Shown one piece after another: positions 45,301-54,128 of a stretch of DNA of 64,000 bases (position 1 is its first letter; the number at the start of each line of letters is the position of its first letter). Source of the stretch: G963669295 sp963669295 (GTDB lineage Bacteria > Bacteroidota > Bacteroidia > Flavobacteriales_D > CALLUQ01); contig OY769938.1 in NCBI GenBank assembly GCA_963669295.1, positions 3,348,001-3,412,000 of the forward strand, written 5' to 3'. A program made the translations under genes and the position numbers. The notes beneath the pieces were generated by a model. It was not told where the DNA came from. It searched no databases and saw only the letters and a list, made by a program, of their open reading frames with translations.

Positions 45301-48206
45301 CGTTCGACCCTGCTACAGCAGGGGTAGGGAGTCATGTAATTACTTATACCATTGCTGGTGCTTGTGGCGACACCGACACCGAAACCATCGTAGTAAACGC
45401 ATTGGATGATGCGATATTCATTTTTGCCCAGGGTTCGTACTGTTTGAGCGATCCCAATCCTACCCCCACCATATCGGGTCTTGGTGGGGGTAGTTTTTCC
45501 ATCGATAATGGAGGCATCATCAACACCTCAACAGGTGAAATAGACCTTGCAGGCAGTGGAGTAGGTACCTATACCATTACCTACACTACCAACGGGCCAT
45601 GTCCTAATACGGCTACTTTTAATGTAACCATCACCACTGGTGCCGATGCTACCATCGATCCTGCCGGTCCGTTTTGCGAAAACGACCCAGCCATCAACCT
45701 TACGGCAGCCGACCCTGGCGGTACCTGGTCGGGCACCGGCATTACCGATGCAGTTAACGGTACGTTCGATCCCGCTACAGCAGGAGTAGGTACCCACACC
45801 ATTACCTATACCATTGCAGGTGGCTGTGGCGACACCGATACGGAAACCATTACGGTGAACGCAGTTGATGATCCATCGTTTACCTATGCGCAAGCCTTGT
45901 ACTGTTTGAGCGATCCCAACCCAACGCCCAACATTACCGGGGTGGCTGGTGGCACCTTCACCATCGACAATGGAGGCACCATCAATGCCGGAACGGGAGA
46001 AATTGATTTAACCGCAAGCGGTGCAGGTGCTTATGTCGTCACGTACATCACCAACGGTCCTTGCCCTGATACAGCTACATTTAACCTTACCATTACCCTT
46101 ACTGCCGATGCTACCATTGATGCAGCTGGCCCGTTTTGTGAAAACGACCCAGCCATCAACCTTACGGCAGCCGACCCTGGCGGTACCTGGTCGGGCACCG
46201 GCATTACAGATGCAGTTAACGGTACGTTCGATCCTGCAACAGCAGGAGTGGGCACCCACACCATTACCTATACCATTACTGGAAGCTGTGGCGCTACCGA
46301 TACAGAAACCATTACAGTGAACGCAGTTGACGATCCATCGTTTACCTATGCGCAAGCTTTGTACTGTTTGAGCGATCCCAACCCAACGCCCAACATTACC
46401 GGGGTGGCTGGTGGCACCTTCACCATCGACAATGGAGGCATCATCAATGCCGGAACGGGAGAAATTGATTTAACCGCAAGCGGTGCAGGTGCTTATGTCA
46501 TCACGTACATCACCAACGGTCCTTGCCCTGATACAGCTACATTTAACCTTACCATTACCCTTACTGCCGATGCTACCATTGATGCAGCCGGGCCGTTTTG
46601 TGAAAACGATCCTGCCATTAACCTTACGGCAGCCAATACAGGCGGTACCTGGTCGGGCACCGGCATTACCGATGCAGTTAACGGTACGTTCGATCCTGCA
46701 ACAGCAGGAGTGGGCACCCACACCATTACCTATACCATTACTGGAAGCTGTGGCGCTACCGATACAGAAACCATTACAGTGAACGCAGTTGACGATCCAT
46801 CGTTTACCTATGCGCAAGCTTTGTACTGTTTGAGCGATCCCAACCCCACGCCTAACATTACCGGGGTGGCTGGTGGAACTTTCACCATCGACAATGGAGG
46901 CACCATCAATGCCGGAACGGGAGAAATTGATTTAACCGCAAGCGGTGCAGGTGCTTATGTCATCACGTACATCACCAATGGTCCTTGCCCTGATACAGCT
47001 GCATTTAACCTTACCATTACCCTTACTGCCGACGCTACCATTGATGCAGCCGGGCCGTTTTGTGAAAACGATCCTGCCATTAACCTTACGGCAGCCAATA
47101 CAGGCGGTACCTGGTCGGGCACCGGCATTACAGATGCAGTTAACGGTACGTTCGATCCTGCAACAGCAGGAGTGGGCACCCACACCATTACCTATACCAT
47201 TACCGGAAGCTGTGGCGCTACCGATACAGAAACCATTATAGTGAATGCGGCCGACGATGCTTCGTTCACTTATACGTCAACCAACTATTGCATTGCTGAC
47301 CCCGACCCGGTGGCTACCATAACGGGGACACCGGGCGGGACCTTCTCCATGACTGGGGGAAGCATCAATGCAGCCGATGGTACCATTGATTTGGCAGGCA
47401 CTGGAGCGGGAACATACACTGTTTATTACAGCACTACCGGAGCCTGTCCCGACATCGATTCGATCACTGTGGTCATCAACGATCAGTTGGATGCCACCAT
47501 AACACCTGCAGGTCCATTTTGCGTAAACGACTCGCTCTTTACCTTTACTGCCAACGACCCTGGTGGTACCTGGTCGGGGCCGGGCATGACTGGTGGAGTG
47601 TTTAACCCTGCTGCGGCAGGTGTAGGCACCTGGGACATCATTTATACCATCGGTGGTGCGTGTGGCGATAGCGATACCATACAGGTAACAGTAAACCCAC
47701 TGCCCACCGCTTATGCAGGTGCCGATACCACTATATTTATAGGAGGTACAGCAACACTCTTAGGCACAGGAGGAGGAACTTACTTTTGGACACCACCTAC
47801 CGGCTTGAGTTGTACCACCTGCCAATCGCCATTAGCAAGCCCACTCGATACCACCACCTACATTTTATTGGTGACCTCTATTGATGGTTGTTCAAGCACC
47901 GATACTGTTACGGTATTTGTGATTGAAGACGAAAGCGAAATTTTTGTGCCCAACATCTTCTCACCCAATGGCGATGGCAACAACGATGTGTTTAAAGTAG
48001 AAGGAGCAGGGCTCAATAACTTTAACCTACGCATCTATAACCGATGGGGGGAACTGGTGTTCGAGTCGAGCGACCAATCGCAAGGTTGGGACGGCACCCA
48101 ACGGGGAAAAGAAATGAATACTGCTGTGTTTGTATATGTCATTACCTATGCCGATGCCGATTTGTTGCCGCAAACGCTTTCGGGCAATGTAACCTTAATT
48201 CGATAA
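42324..48206 (+). CDS. Giant repetitive surface adhesin with gliding-motility-type (T9SS type B) C-terminal domain
   Basis: 1960 aa from the ATG at 42324 (signal peptide MSALLKTTRKLSCLAMAI to SLWAQ); the frame is open 24 codons upstream but without signal character. Residues about 20-300 are the N-terminal module shared by Bacteroidota adhesins (HKGFIKNEGQF, NIDVVYEFHPDGGFKYSVIV, GNTISFEV). A propeller-like region (about 300-620) is followed by six Ig-like repeat units of about 154 aa (DNA 44727-47489), each with DATIDPAGPFCEND, GGTWSGTGITDAVNGTFDP and SDPNPTP, plus a partial seventh. The tail IFVPNIFSPNGDGNNDVFKV, LRIYNRWGELVFES and GWDGTQRG is CHU_C/type B. It is SprB-like in layout and paired with PorP/SprF 3 nt downstream. 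Confidence 0.92.
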   Translation: MSALLKTTRKLSCLAMAILPISLWAQSWQADLGEHKGFIKNEGQFEVHGPEYREQPVVYAYDGVGEDYLFTAAGVILEFSDIKKARKSEAEKKARAERKKQGFNTLKEWQDFERAGTRLDITYDQLQVQWIGANPNALIVPGKKQLNHHSYSYENNAGKEVNVNNIPAYEMLTYKNLYPNIDVVYEFHPDGGFKYSVIVHPGGDVSQVQLRYSKTGVLENNGAITTATNFGPVVDHAPFTFYEGNQQRIITSRYLLSGNTISFEVGQYDNSETIVIDPWTQTPSFNTNWDCIWECERDAAGNVYVIGGVMPLQLLKYNAGGVLQWTYNTPYDTTAWLGVFATDDAGNSYVTNGSTAQIQMVNTGGGVVWNNPSPGGLFSSTEFWNIAFNCDQTRLVIGGTGGILPPEPYIYDIDMATGNVLSSVKVTESTIAGLPPNTQEVRSITATENEKYYFLTHDSIGYVEQGLTLCPGQNAPFHVENGGYDLGYKCENWRYNNTGVEAIAYYGGFIFVNRGDRLDKRDFNTANIIASAAIPGGVFTNVFLGGNQLENSGIEIDDCGNIFVGASNGVVQFDQNLNVTATFPTTFNVYDVAVTSTGEVAAAGSTGDANSNSRTGTVQTFAAGACAPQATVCCNPSVCPVEPLCTSDAPVTFTTYTPGGTWSTGPGFDPNTGTFDPGAAGAGTYTFYYTITCGTDSVTVVVSDCNPMSICVETNGDLTVSGGTGPFNWLEPTTTQDCSACLVGCIIPAGCAVNVLSWSSFATGTTVTPYAGADSVAVVDAMGDTLFVYDITTLPPCGAICDATIDPAGPYCVNDAPVNLTAADPGGTWSGTGITDAVNGTFDPATAGAGTHTITYTLGCGSSDTETITVNPLDDATFSYAQASYCLTDPNPTPTVTGLGGGSFAIDNGGTINTTTGEIDLAGSGAGSYVVTYTTNGTCPNSSTFNITITAGADATIDPAGPFCENAAATNLTAADPGGTWSGTGITDAVNGTFDPATAGVGSHVITYTIAGACGDTDTETIVVNALDDAIFIFAQGSYCLSDPNPTPTISGLGGGSFSIDNGGIINTSTGEIDLAGSGVGTYTITYTTNGPCPNTATFNVTITTGADATIDPAGPFCENDPAINLTAADPGGTWSGTGITDAVNGTFDPATAGVGTHTITYTIAGGCGDTDTETITVNAVDDPSFTYAQALYCLSDPNPTPNITGVAGGTFTIDNGGTINAGTGEIDLTASGAGAYVVTYITNGPCPDTATFNLTITLTADATIDAAGPFCENDPAINLTAADPGGTWSGTGITDAVNGTFDPATAGVGTHTITYTITGSCGATDTETITVNAVDDPSFTYAQALYCLSDPNPTPNITGVAGGTFTIDNGGIINAGTGEIDLTASGAGAYVITYITNGPCPDTATFNLTITLTADATIDAAGPFCENDPAINLTAANTGGTWSGTGITDAVNGTFDPATAGVGTHTITYTITGSCGATDTETITVNAVDDPSFTYAQALYCLSDPNPTPNITGVAGGTFTIDNGGTINAGTGEIDLTASGAGAYVITYITNGPCPDTAAFNLTITLTADATIDAAGPFCENDPAINLTAANTGGTWSGTGITDAVNGTFDPATAGVGTHTITYTITGSCGATDTETIIVNAADDASFTYTSTNYCIADPDPVATITGTPGGTFSMTGGSINAADGTIDLAGTGAGTYTVYYSTTGACPDIDSITVVINDQLDATITPAGPFCVNDSLFTFTANDPGGTWSGPGMTGGVFNPAAAGVGTWDIIYTIGGACGDSDTIQVTVNPLPTAYAGADTTIFIGGTATLLGTGGGTYFWTPPTGLSCTTCQSPLASPLDTTTYILLVTSIDGCSSTDTVTVFVIEDESEIFVPNIFSPNGDGNNDVFKVEGAGLNNFNLRIYNRWGELVFESSDQSQGWDGTQRGKEMNTAVFVYVITYADADLLPQTLSGNVTLIR
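44727..47489 (+). repeat. Six tandem ~462-bp repeats inside the adhesin gene
   Basis: Units begin at GATGCNACCAT at 44727, 45183, 45645, 46107, 46569 and 47031; a diverged seventh starts at 47490. Spacings are 456, 462, 462, 462, 462 and 459 nt. The units at 46107 and 46569 are nearly identical over their full length, while the outer units are more diverged, as expected from recent duplication at the centre of the array. Confidence 0.95.
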
Positions 48207-48209
48207 GCC

Positions 48210-49256
48210 ATGAGAACACTAACATTCATCATACTATTATTGGTTGGCGTGAACGTGGCGGCACAAGACGTACACTTCTCGCAGTTTTGGAACAACCCCA
48301 TTCACGTAAACCCGGCATTAACGGGTGTTATTCCTGCCGACTTGCGGTTGGCTACCACGTACCGCAACCAGTGGGCCAGCGTAGCATCGCCCTACAAAAC
48401 CTTTGCCTTTTCAGGCGATTATCGTTTCAAGTCGAAAGGAGCTACTGCCATTGGCACCGGACTGCATGTACACCGCGATTTGGCAGGCGATGTTAACCTA
48501 AGCACCACCAACGTTCAAGTGGCCATTTCCAGCATTGTAGATGTAGGCGATCACAGCGAAATATCGCTGGGCTTAAAAGGAGGTTTTTTACAAAAAAGCA
48601 TCAATACAGGCAACATGCGGTGGGGCAGCCAGTACCAGGCAGGCAGCTACAACGCCAACATCGACCCCAACGAGAACGGGTTCAACTTTACCCCTTCAAT
48701 GAAAGCCGATGTCTCTGCCGGAATTGCATGGATCTATCACAGCAGCGACAGGTACATTACCGCCAACGATAACTTTAATGCGCAGGTGGGGTTGGCCTTT
48801 AACCACATCAATCGTCCTAAAACAGCGTGGACAGAAGGAACCACCGATACCTTGTACAGCAACTTCACTTTTTATTCGCATTTGCAGATCGGTATTCCCA
48901 ACTCTAACATGAGCATTGTGCCAGGCATGCTTGGTATGTTTCAGGGACCTTCGCGCGAAATAAGTGCTGGAGCACTGTTGAAAGTAGAAATGCAAAACGC
49001 ATCAAAAATTACCGGGTTCATTAAAGGAGCCTACATTTCGTTTGGAGCATACGCACGGTTTGGCGATGCCATTATTCCTGCCACCGTATTGGAGTTCGAT
49101 CAGTATTCTATTGGCGTATCGTACGACTTCAACACATCGGGTTTGCAGGAAGCATCAGAAATGAAGGGGGGCATGGAGGTGTCGTTGAAGTTCAGAACAC
49201 CCAACCCTTATGTGCGTAAAGGCCATAAAACCAAACCCGGAAAACCAAGTTTGTAA
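48210..49256 (+). CDS. PorP/SprF-family outer-membrane protein (adhesin partner)
   Basis: 348 aa with signal peptide (ending VNVAAQ). The mature start DVHFSQFWNNPIHVNPALTG is the family hallmark, with TYRNQWASVASPYKTFAFSG and ISLGLKGGFLQKSINTGNMR; the protein ends with YSIGVSYDFNTSGLQEASEM and a basic tail. SprF-type proteins are needed for secretion or surface retention of the adhesin encoded next to them. The 3-nt gap after the adhesin stop makes a cognate pair nearly certain. Confidence 0.93.
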   Translation: MRTLTFIILLLVGVNVAAQDVHFSQFWNNPIHVNPALTGVIPADLRLATTYRNQWASVASPYKTFAFSGDYRFKSKGATAIGTGLHVHRDLAGDVNLSTTNVQVAISSIVDVGDHSEISLGLKGGFLQKSINTGNMRWGSQYQAGSYNANIDPNENGFNFTPSMKADVSAGIAWIYHSSDRYITANDNFNAQVGLAFNHINRPKTAWTEGTTDTLYSNFTFYSHLQIGIPNSNMSIVPGMLGMFQGPSREISAGALLKVEMQNASKITGFIKGAYISFGAYARFGDAIIPATVLEFDQYSIGVSYDFNTSGLQEASEMKGGMEVSLKFRTPNPYVRKGHKTKPGKPSL

Positions 49257-49371
49257 GAGTAGTAACCCATATATAGTACAGTAACCATGAAACCAATAAT
49301 TGTTAACATCGTTTTTTGATGATTGTAAGAACAAAGTACGGTAAGTAGAGAGACCATACGATTAGTTCCAA

Positions 49372-49423
49372 AAACCCCTTAGCCAGGTCCTGAAACAAGT
49401 TCAGGATGACGGCTAAGGGGTTT
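49372..49423. terminator. Long inverted repeat, probable bidirectional terminator or REP-like element
   Basis: AAACCCCTTAGCC (49372-49384) pairs with GGCTAAGGGGTTT (49411-49423) over 13 bp; inside, TCCTGAA pairs with TTCAGGA around ACAAG. It lies between the convergent PorP/SprF gene and the gene ending at 49448 and is flanked by short T-runs, five T on the minus strand. The inner core is a sequence that I recall as recurring between genes in various bacteria, so it may also be a dispersed palindromic element. Confidence 0.7.
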
Positions 49424-49447
49424 CTTAATGGATGTAACAGTTGCGTA

Positions 49448-50635
49448 CTAGGTCAAATCTTGTTGAATGGTTACACACATGGCAGTATGCCCATTTTTTT
49501 GTGCATTGTCTCCTTTGGAGCCGAGGCGGCTGTACAATTCGTACCCTTTAAAATTAGTGGTGTGGTGGATGGCATTGTGGTTGTACATTTCTCTGAACAG
49601 CTCTTTCTTGGCGTCTTTGCTATCCAACGAACTCAATTGATCTACCCCTTGAATCCAGGTGCGGTTGTTGTTGCTATAAGGACAGGCACCAATGGTGGCT
49701 ACGGTCAACGACTGATCTTCGGTATGCAGTAAGAATATTCCTTCGGCACCGTAAAAACCAAACTTCTTTTCCATGAAGAAGCCACCGCACCAGATGATGG
49801 AATCTTCCAACTCATCTTCAAAAATATAGCTGTACGGAATGGCCAGGTTCTTGTCGTAATCGGGCGGATAATACCCTGTCATATAGCTGGTCATCTTTCC
49901 GCAGTTCATCCAAACATCAGAAACCCCATCAGCAGAGTTTCCTTCCCAATTTCGGGTGTAAAGGTCTTCTTCAGTAGCATTGGCCACCATGCCCAACACT
50001 TGTTTAGTATTGCCCATAGCCAACCATAAAATAAACGAGGCCAGAATTAAGGCAATCATGATGTAGATGTTTTTTCTTCCTGCTTTTTTGATGCCCTTTT
50101 TGATGGCTTTTAACAACAGTTTGTTGGGCTTTTTTCCGGATAATTTACCCGATTTTTGTGCTTCTTCCATCAGGATAACATATTCTTCAGACGCTGCTTT
50201 TCCATCCAACATGCCGATGCCAAGAATGTGGTTTTTTTCCATTTCCACTGCCATGATGGTATCGTCGTCGGCCTTGGAAATTTGATCCATGGTGCGGGTT
50301 TGAATTTCTACAAACTCTACCAGCTCCTTGCCGCTTACTTTTTTCATTTGGGCATATACATCCCAAAGTACTGCCCATGGTGGCCAGGGACCTTCAGCCA
50401 CATCGGCATACTTTAAACTGGCTTCTTTGCGGGCGTTTTCAACCGTAGTAGTGGCGCCAACACTATTGTCGTAGCGCATGATGGCATCTGCCACCAGGGC
50501 ATTGGCGAGCCACTTTTTGGCCTGATGTTCATCCTTATCAAGTTGATTTTCCAATCCGCTTAACAAATTGGTGCCCAATCGTTGACCAATTTCGTTCAAG
50601 AGGGCAATGGCTGTTTTGTTTTCAATTTTAAACAT
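49448..50635 (-). CDS. Single-pass membrane protein of unknown function
   Basis: 395 aa. The N-terminal 190 residues are helical and charged (NKTAIALLNEIGQRLGTNLL, WLANALVADAIMRYDNSVGA) and probably cytoplasmic. One membrane helix lies at about 195-213 (NIYIMIALILASFILWLAM), after a Lys-rich stretch that fits positive-inside topology. The C-terminal 180 residues (WMNCGKMTSYMTGYYPPDYD, GGFFMEKKFGFYGAEGIFLL) would be periplasmic. I recognise no domain. The gene is divergent from the small gene at 50837 that leads into the kinase/regulator pair. Confidence 0.65.
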   Translation of the reverse strand: MFKIENKTAIALLNEIGQRLGTNLLSGLENQLDKDEHQAKKWLANALVADAIMRYDNSVGATTTVENARKEASLKYADVAEGPWPPWAVLWDVYAQMKKVSGKELVEFVEIQTRTMDQISKADDDTIMAVEMEKNHILGIGMLDGKAASEEYVILMEEAQKSGKLSGKKPNKLLLKAIKKGIKKAGRKNIYIMIALILASFILWLAMGNTKQVLGMVANATEEDLYTRNWEGNSADGVSDVWMNCGKMTSYMTGYYPPDYDKNLAIPYSYIFEDELEDSIIWCGGFFMEKKFGFYGAEGIFLLHTEDQSLTVATIGACPYSNNNRTWIQGVDQLSSLDSKDAKKELFREMYNHNAIHHTTNFKGYELYSRLGSKGDNAQKNGHTAMCVTIQQDLT

Positions 50636-50836
50636 AATGGTTGTGTTTAAGGGTTAAATATGAATGAATTGTGTGCTGCAGCTGAGGTAAACTTACTGCA
50701 CTTAACCAGGCCATTTTGGAAAGATGACATTGGTGGTTAAGGCAGTGTCATAAGTGGTGTTATGATTGTCATCAGTGGTGCGTGCGAAAGTGAAACAAAT
50801 TTGTATCTTCGATCATAACCACTAAACCCATCAACT

Positions 50837-51331
50837 ATGGAAAATCAAAAACTTGCTGCGGGTGATTTTACCCTGGTAGAAAATTACACCAAGCAGTACC
50901 TTGGGCCAGTGCCGGCCGCCTCAGAAACAGGGGTGAACACCTTACAAGATTTACTCGATACAACGGAAGGCATTTATACCAACTGGCTGTTTCTTGACCC
51001 TGCCACCACACCTCGAGTCGATACGGTGGAAGTGATTTTTATTTCGTGCGAAACCAATGCCAATAAGATTAAGCTGTACCTGGGGCCAGCCGATGGATTG
51101 GAAGTAGGCGAGGTAGAACATTACTACATTAAATCTCCTTCTAACAACGTGGCCAATGCCGGCTTTTGGTACATTTCTTTTGAGCCAGACCTTTCTGCTA
51201 CCGGGCTCCCCGATTTGGTGAAAACCACGGTGGTACACGACAGCGACCTGGAAACTGAAGAAGCGGAGAAAAAGCGAAAAGCCAAGTCGGCTCCGGTAGC
51301 TGCACTTGGTGGTGGCGAACACACGACCTAG
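50837..51331 (+). CDS. Conserved hypothetical protein, first gene of a kinase/regulator operon
   Basis: 164 aa, soluble, no signal peptide. A beta-rich core (VDTVEVIFISCETNANKIKL, YLGPADGLEVGEVEHYYIKS, GFWYISFEPDL) is followed by a Lys/Glu/Ala-rich tail that looks disordered (LETEEAEKKRKAKSAPVAAL). I do not recognise it. Its stop codon directly abuts the start of the histidine kinase gene, so it shares their transcript and might be part of the same signalling unit. Confidence 0.65.
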   Translation: MENQKLAAGDFTLVENYTKQYLGPVPAASETGVNTLQDLLDTTEGIYTNWLFLDPATTPRVDTVEVIFISCETNANKIKLYLGPADGLEVGEVEHYYIKSPSNNVANAGFWYISFEPDLSATGLPDLVKTTVVHDSDLETEEAEKKRKAKSAPVAALGGGEHTT

Positions 51332-53125
51332 TTGATCGTGAAGCATAGCATCATAGTACTTTATTGGTTGCTGACTGCTACTATGGTATGCGGTCAGCAA
51401 TCGCTTTCCATCTCGGAGCGTGCCCGGCAATATTGCGCTGTATGCAATGGCGGTAGTGTAAACGATACGGTACAACTGTTTCACCATTTGCATACCACCA
51501 GCAAGGCGCAACAATTTTCGCCATTGCATACAGAACTCACGCAAGCATTGGGTACTGGTATTTTTCAGCCATACGATACCTTGCAGTACTATTCGGAGTT
51601 GATGTTGGGCAAAACCTTGTATGCCCTCAAGTTGCCACGCGAGTCGATTGAAGCCTATGAAAAAGTATTGGAGAAATGGGAGGGCTTTCAACCGGTGGAG
51701 CAACCGTTTATTTGGAGTGAGATTGCTTCGGCCTACCTCTTTCTGCAAGATTATGCACAAGCCATGAAGTACTACCAACAGGTGGTACAGTCGGCTGCTT
51801 TTTCCTCCACCCCTTTGTTGCAAGATGGAGTGTATGTAGGCATAGGATTGTGTTTTCAAAATAGGAAAAACGATGAACCCGACAGTGCCATTTTGTACTA
51901 TACCAAAGCCATGGAGGTGCAAATAGCATTGAACGACAGCGTGGATTTAGCACGCTCGTACCTCAACCTCGGTGGCGTACATTACGAGCAATACCGCGAT
52001 GCAGCAGCCATGGAGCATTGGAAAATGGCCCTTCAAATTGCAGAGGCACATCACATTACCGATATCCTTGGCGATGTGCATTACAACCTTGCACAACTGT
52101 ACGAAGAAATGGGGGAGTTGGCACCTGCATTGAACCACTACCAACAGTACATCAATTACCAGGATAGTTTGTGGAACAGGGATAAGCTGTGGGAGTTGGC
52201 CCAACAAAAAGAAGCGTTTGAAGTACAATTAAGGGAAGATGAAATTTTGCTGCTGGAAAAAGATGCTGCCTTGCAAGAGGTGAACCTGGCGCAGCGAGAA
52301 ACAGAGCGCAATACCCTCATCGGTATTGCTGGCGGACTGGTAGCGATCTTGTTGTTAATTGTGCTGTTGTACCGTACCACTGCGAAAAAGAATAAAATCA
52401 TAGAAGCGCAACGGCAACACCTCGATCAATTGAATACCACCAAAAATCAGTTGTTTTCTATTGTTGCACACGATTTAAGGGCACCAGTACAGTCGCTGGG
52501 AAGTGCCAACAAGCTATTGCACCAACAAGTAAGTGCCTTGAACGACCCGCAATTGGAAGCCCTGTTGCAGCGCAACCAGGAAGGCATTGAAGGCACCTAT
52601 CGCTTGCTCGATAATTTGCTGCACTGGTCGTTGAGCCAGTCGGAGAACTTGTTTTTGCAGCGCGAGCAATTGGCACTGCATGCCATCATTGAACAGGTGC
52701 TTTATGATGTTAAGCCCTTGTTACAACAACGTGCCATTCGGGCGCAAAATGAGGTGCCCAACAAACAACAGGTGGTGGCCGATAGCAGTACGCTAAAAAT
52801 TGTGCTGCGCAATGTATTAGACAATGCCATTAAGTTTACCCCTGATGGAGGAATCATTGTTTTTCAGTTGGAGGAGGCTACTGCTGCTGAAGTGCAGTTT
52901 TCCATTACCGATTCGGGTAGGGGCATTGCGCCTGAGTTGGTGGCAACAGTATTTGAAATGCCAGCAAAAAAAGAGCGTGCTGTGGCTGTTTCGGGCAAAA
53001 CGAGTTCAGGATTGGGGCTTTATTTATGCAAAGAGCTGATGGCCCTTAACGAAGGCGCCATTGAGGTGGACGCTCAACAGCGGGAAGGCGCAAAATTTAT
53101 TATGCGATTAAAAGCTACGTTATGA
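51332..53125 (+). CDS. TPR-containing HisKA sensor histidine kinase
   Basis: 597 aa from the TTG at 51332, or 595 aa from the GTG at 51338; no ATG is suitable. The signal peptide ends near MVCGQ. Periplasmic TPR repeats (about 60-290), a coiled coil, one membrane helix (about 325-345, TLIGIAGGLVAILLLIVLLY), then HisKA with FSIVAHDLRAPVQSL (phospho-His380) and HATPase with NVLDNAIKFTPDGG, DSGRGI and SGLGLYLCKEL. It is overlapped by a LytTR-type regulator, which is an uncommon match for a HisKA kinase. Confidence 0.9.
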   Translation: MIVKHSIIVLYWLLTATMVCGQQSLSISERARQYCAVCNGGSVNDTVQLFHHLHTTSKAQQFSPLHTELTQALGTGIFQPYDTLQYYSELMLGKTLYALKLPRESIEAYEKVLEKWEGFQPVEQPFIWSEIASAYLFLQDYAQAMKYYQQVVQSAAFSSTPLLQDGVYVGIGLCFQNRKNDEPDSAILYYTKAMEVQIALNDSVDLARSYLNLGGVHYEQYRDAAAMEHWKMALQIAEAHHITDILGDVHYNLAQLYEEMGELAPALNHYQQYINYQDSLWNRDKLWELAQQKEAFEVQLREDEILLLEKDAALQEVNLAQRETERNTLIGIAGGLVAILLLIVLLYRTTAKKNKIIEAQRQHLDQLNTTKNQLFSIVAHDLRAPVQSLGSANKLLHQQVSALNDPQLEALLQRNQEGIEGTYRLLDNLLHWSLSQSENLFLQREQLALHAIIEQVLYDVKPLLQQRAIRAQNEVPNKQQVVADSSTLKIVLRNVLDNAIKFTPDGGIIVFQLEEATAAEVQFSITDSGRGIAPELVATVFEMPAKKERAVAVSGKTSSGLGLYLCKELMALNEGAIEVDAQQREGAKFIMRLKATL

Positions 53126-53856
53126 CGAACATAGAAGTATTGTTGGTAGAAGACGATGCAGTAGAGGCTACCATTACAAAACAAGCCCTTACCGACCTGC
53201 ATTACCAGGTGGTGCTGGCCACTACATTAAGCGATGCGCTGGAGTGCTATGCCAACCACGCTCCCGATTTGGTATTGCTCGACATTATATTGCACGGTCA
53301 AAAAGATGGCATTACTATAGCACAAAAAATCAATGAAGAGGCTCACCCTCCCCCCATCATCTTTTTAACCAGCGCTTCCGATAAAGCCACCTTTGATGCA
53401 GCAAAGCTTACCCGACCCTACAGCTATTTGCTGAAGCCGTTTAATCCGTTAGAGTTGGCCTATGCCATTGAATTGGCGGTAGAAAAAGCGGGAGGAGAAC
53501 CCGGTGTGCTCAACGAAAGCAATGCCGTGCCGGGGCAGGGCTGCTTTTTTGTGAAGAAGCAAGGAGCCATGTTTAAGATGCTGCCCGAAAACATCGATTA
53601 CATCAAGGTGGAAGAACGTTACTGCGAACTTTGGATGGAGCAAGAAAAATTTTTGGTGCAATCGTCGTTGAAGGAAATGAGCGAGCGATTGTCGTCGGCC
53701 AACTTTATTCGCATTCACCGCAACTGCCTGGTAAACTTTGAACGGCTCACCTCTATTTCAGCAAGCGATAGCGTGGCCATACTTCAGGATGGAACCCAGT
53801 TAACCATCAGCAGGCGCTACCTGGATGAGATCAAGCGAAAGTATCCCATGCTATAG
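53122..53856 (+). CDS. LytTR-family response regulator
   Basis: 244 aa, starting in the ATGA overlap with the kinase gene. Receiver with EDDAVEA, Asp54 in LVLLDIILHGQKDG, FLTSASD and LLKPFNPLELAYAIE. The LytTR domain (about 135-244) has YIKVEERYCELWMEQEKFLV, NFIRIHRNCLVNFERL and QLTISRRYLDEIKRKYP. It differs from the regulator at 1430 in its receiver, which resembles those paired with classical HisKA kinases. Confidence 0.92.
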   Translation: MTNIEVLLVEDDAVEATITKQALTDLHYQVVLATTLSDALECYANHAPDLVLLDIILHGQKDGITIAQKINEEAHPPPIIFLTSASDKATFDAAKLTRPYSYLLKPFNPLELAYAIELAVEKAGGEPGVLNESNAVPGQGCFFVKKQGAMFKMLPENIDYIKVEERYCELWMEQEKFLVQSSLKEMSERLSSANFIRIHRNCLVNFERLTSISASDSVAILQDGTQLTISRRYLDEIKRKYPML

Positions 53857-53877
53857 CACGACTTTTTTTACATTGAA

Positions 53878-53919
53878 ATCGACGTTGCACAACGTCGATC
53901 AACCCAAACGGTTTGGGTT
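53878..53919. repeat. Two adjacent perfect palindromes after the LytTR regulator gene
   Basis: ATCGACGTTG-CA-CAACGTCGAT (53878-53899) has perfect 10-bp arms; one base later AACCCAAAC-G-GTTTGGGTT (53901-53919) has perfect 9-bp arms. They begin 22 nt after the regulator stop codon. Neither is followed by a T-run on the plus strand. They could be a processing or termination structure or operator-like sites. Confidence 0.8.
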
Positions 53920-54128
53920 AAATGGCGTTCGAAACGAGGCGGGTAGGGCTTTTTAGGGCGGTGGCTGTTTTTGTTGCTCGGCCACAAATTTCCAGGTATT
54001 TGCAGATATATTATGAACATTACTGAGGAGGCAGGACGACATATCGTGTGGAAAGGGTAAAGGTATGGGTGGAGGTGATGAAGGTAGAGGACTGGCTTGT
54101 TTTCATTGGCCGCTCCGTTTGGAGCGCA

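Noticed and set aside
46008..46817. Repeated 115-codon open frames antisense to the adhesin
   Set aside because: They recur once per 462-bp unit because the DNA is repeated and G/C-rich in codon positions; they are antisense shadows.
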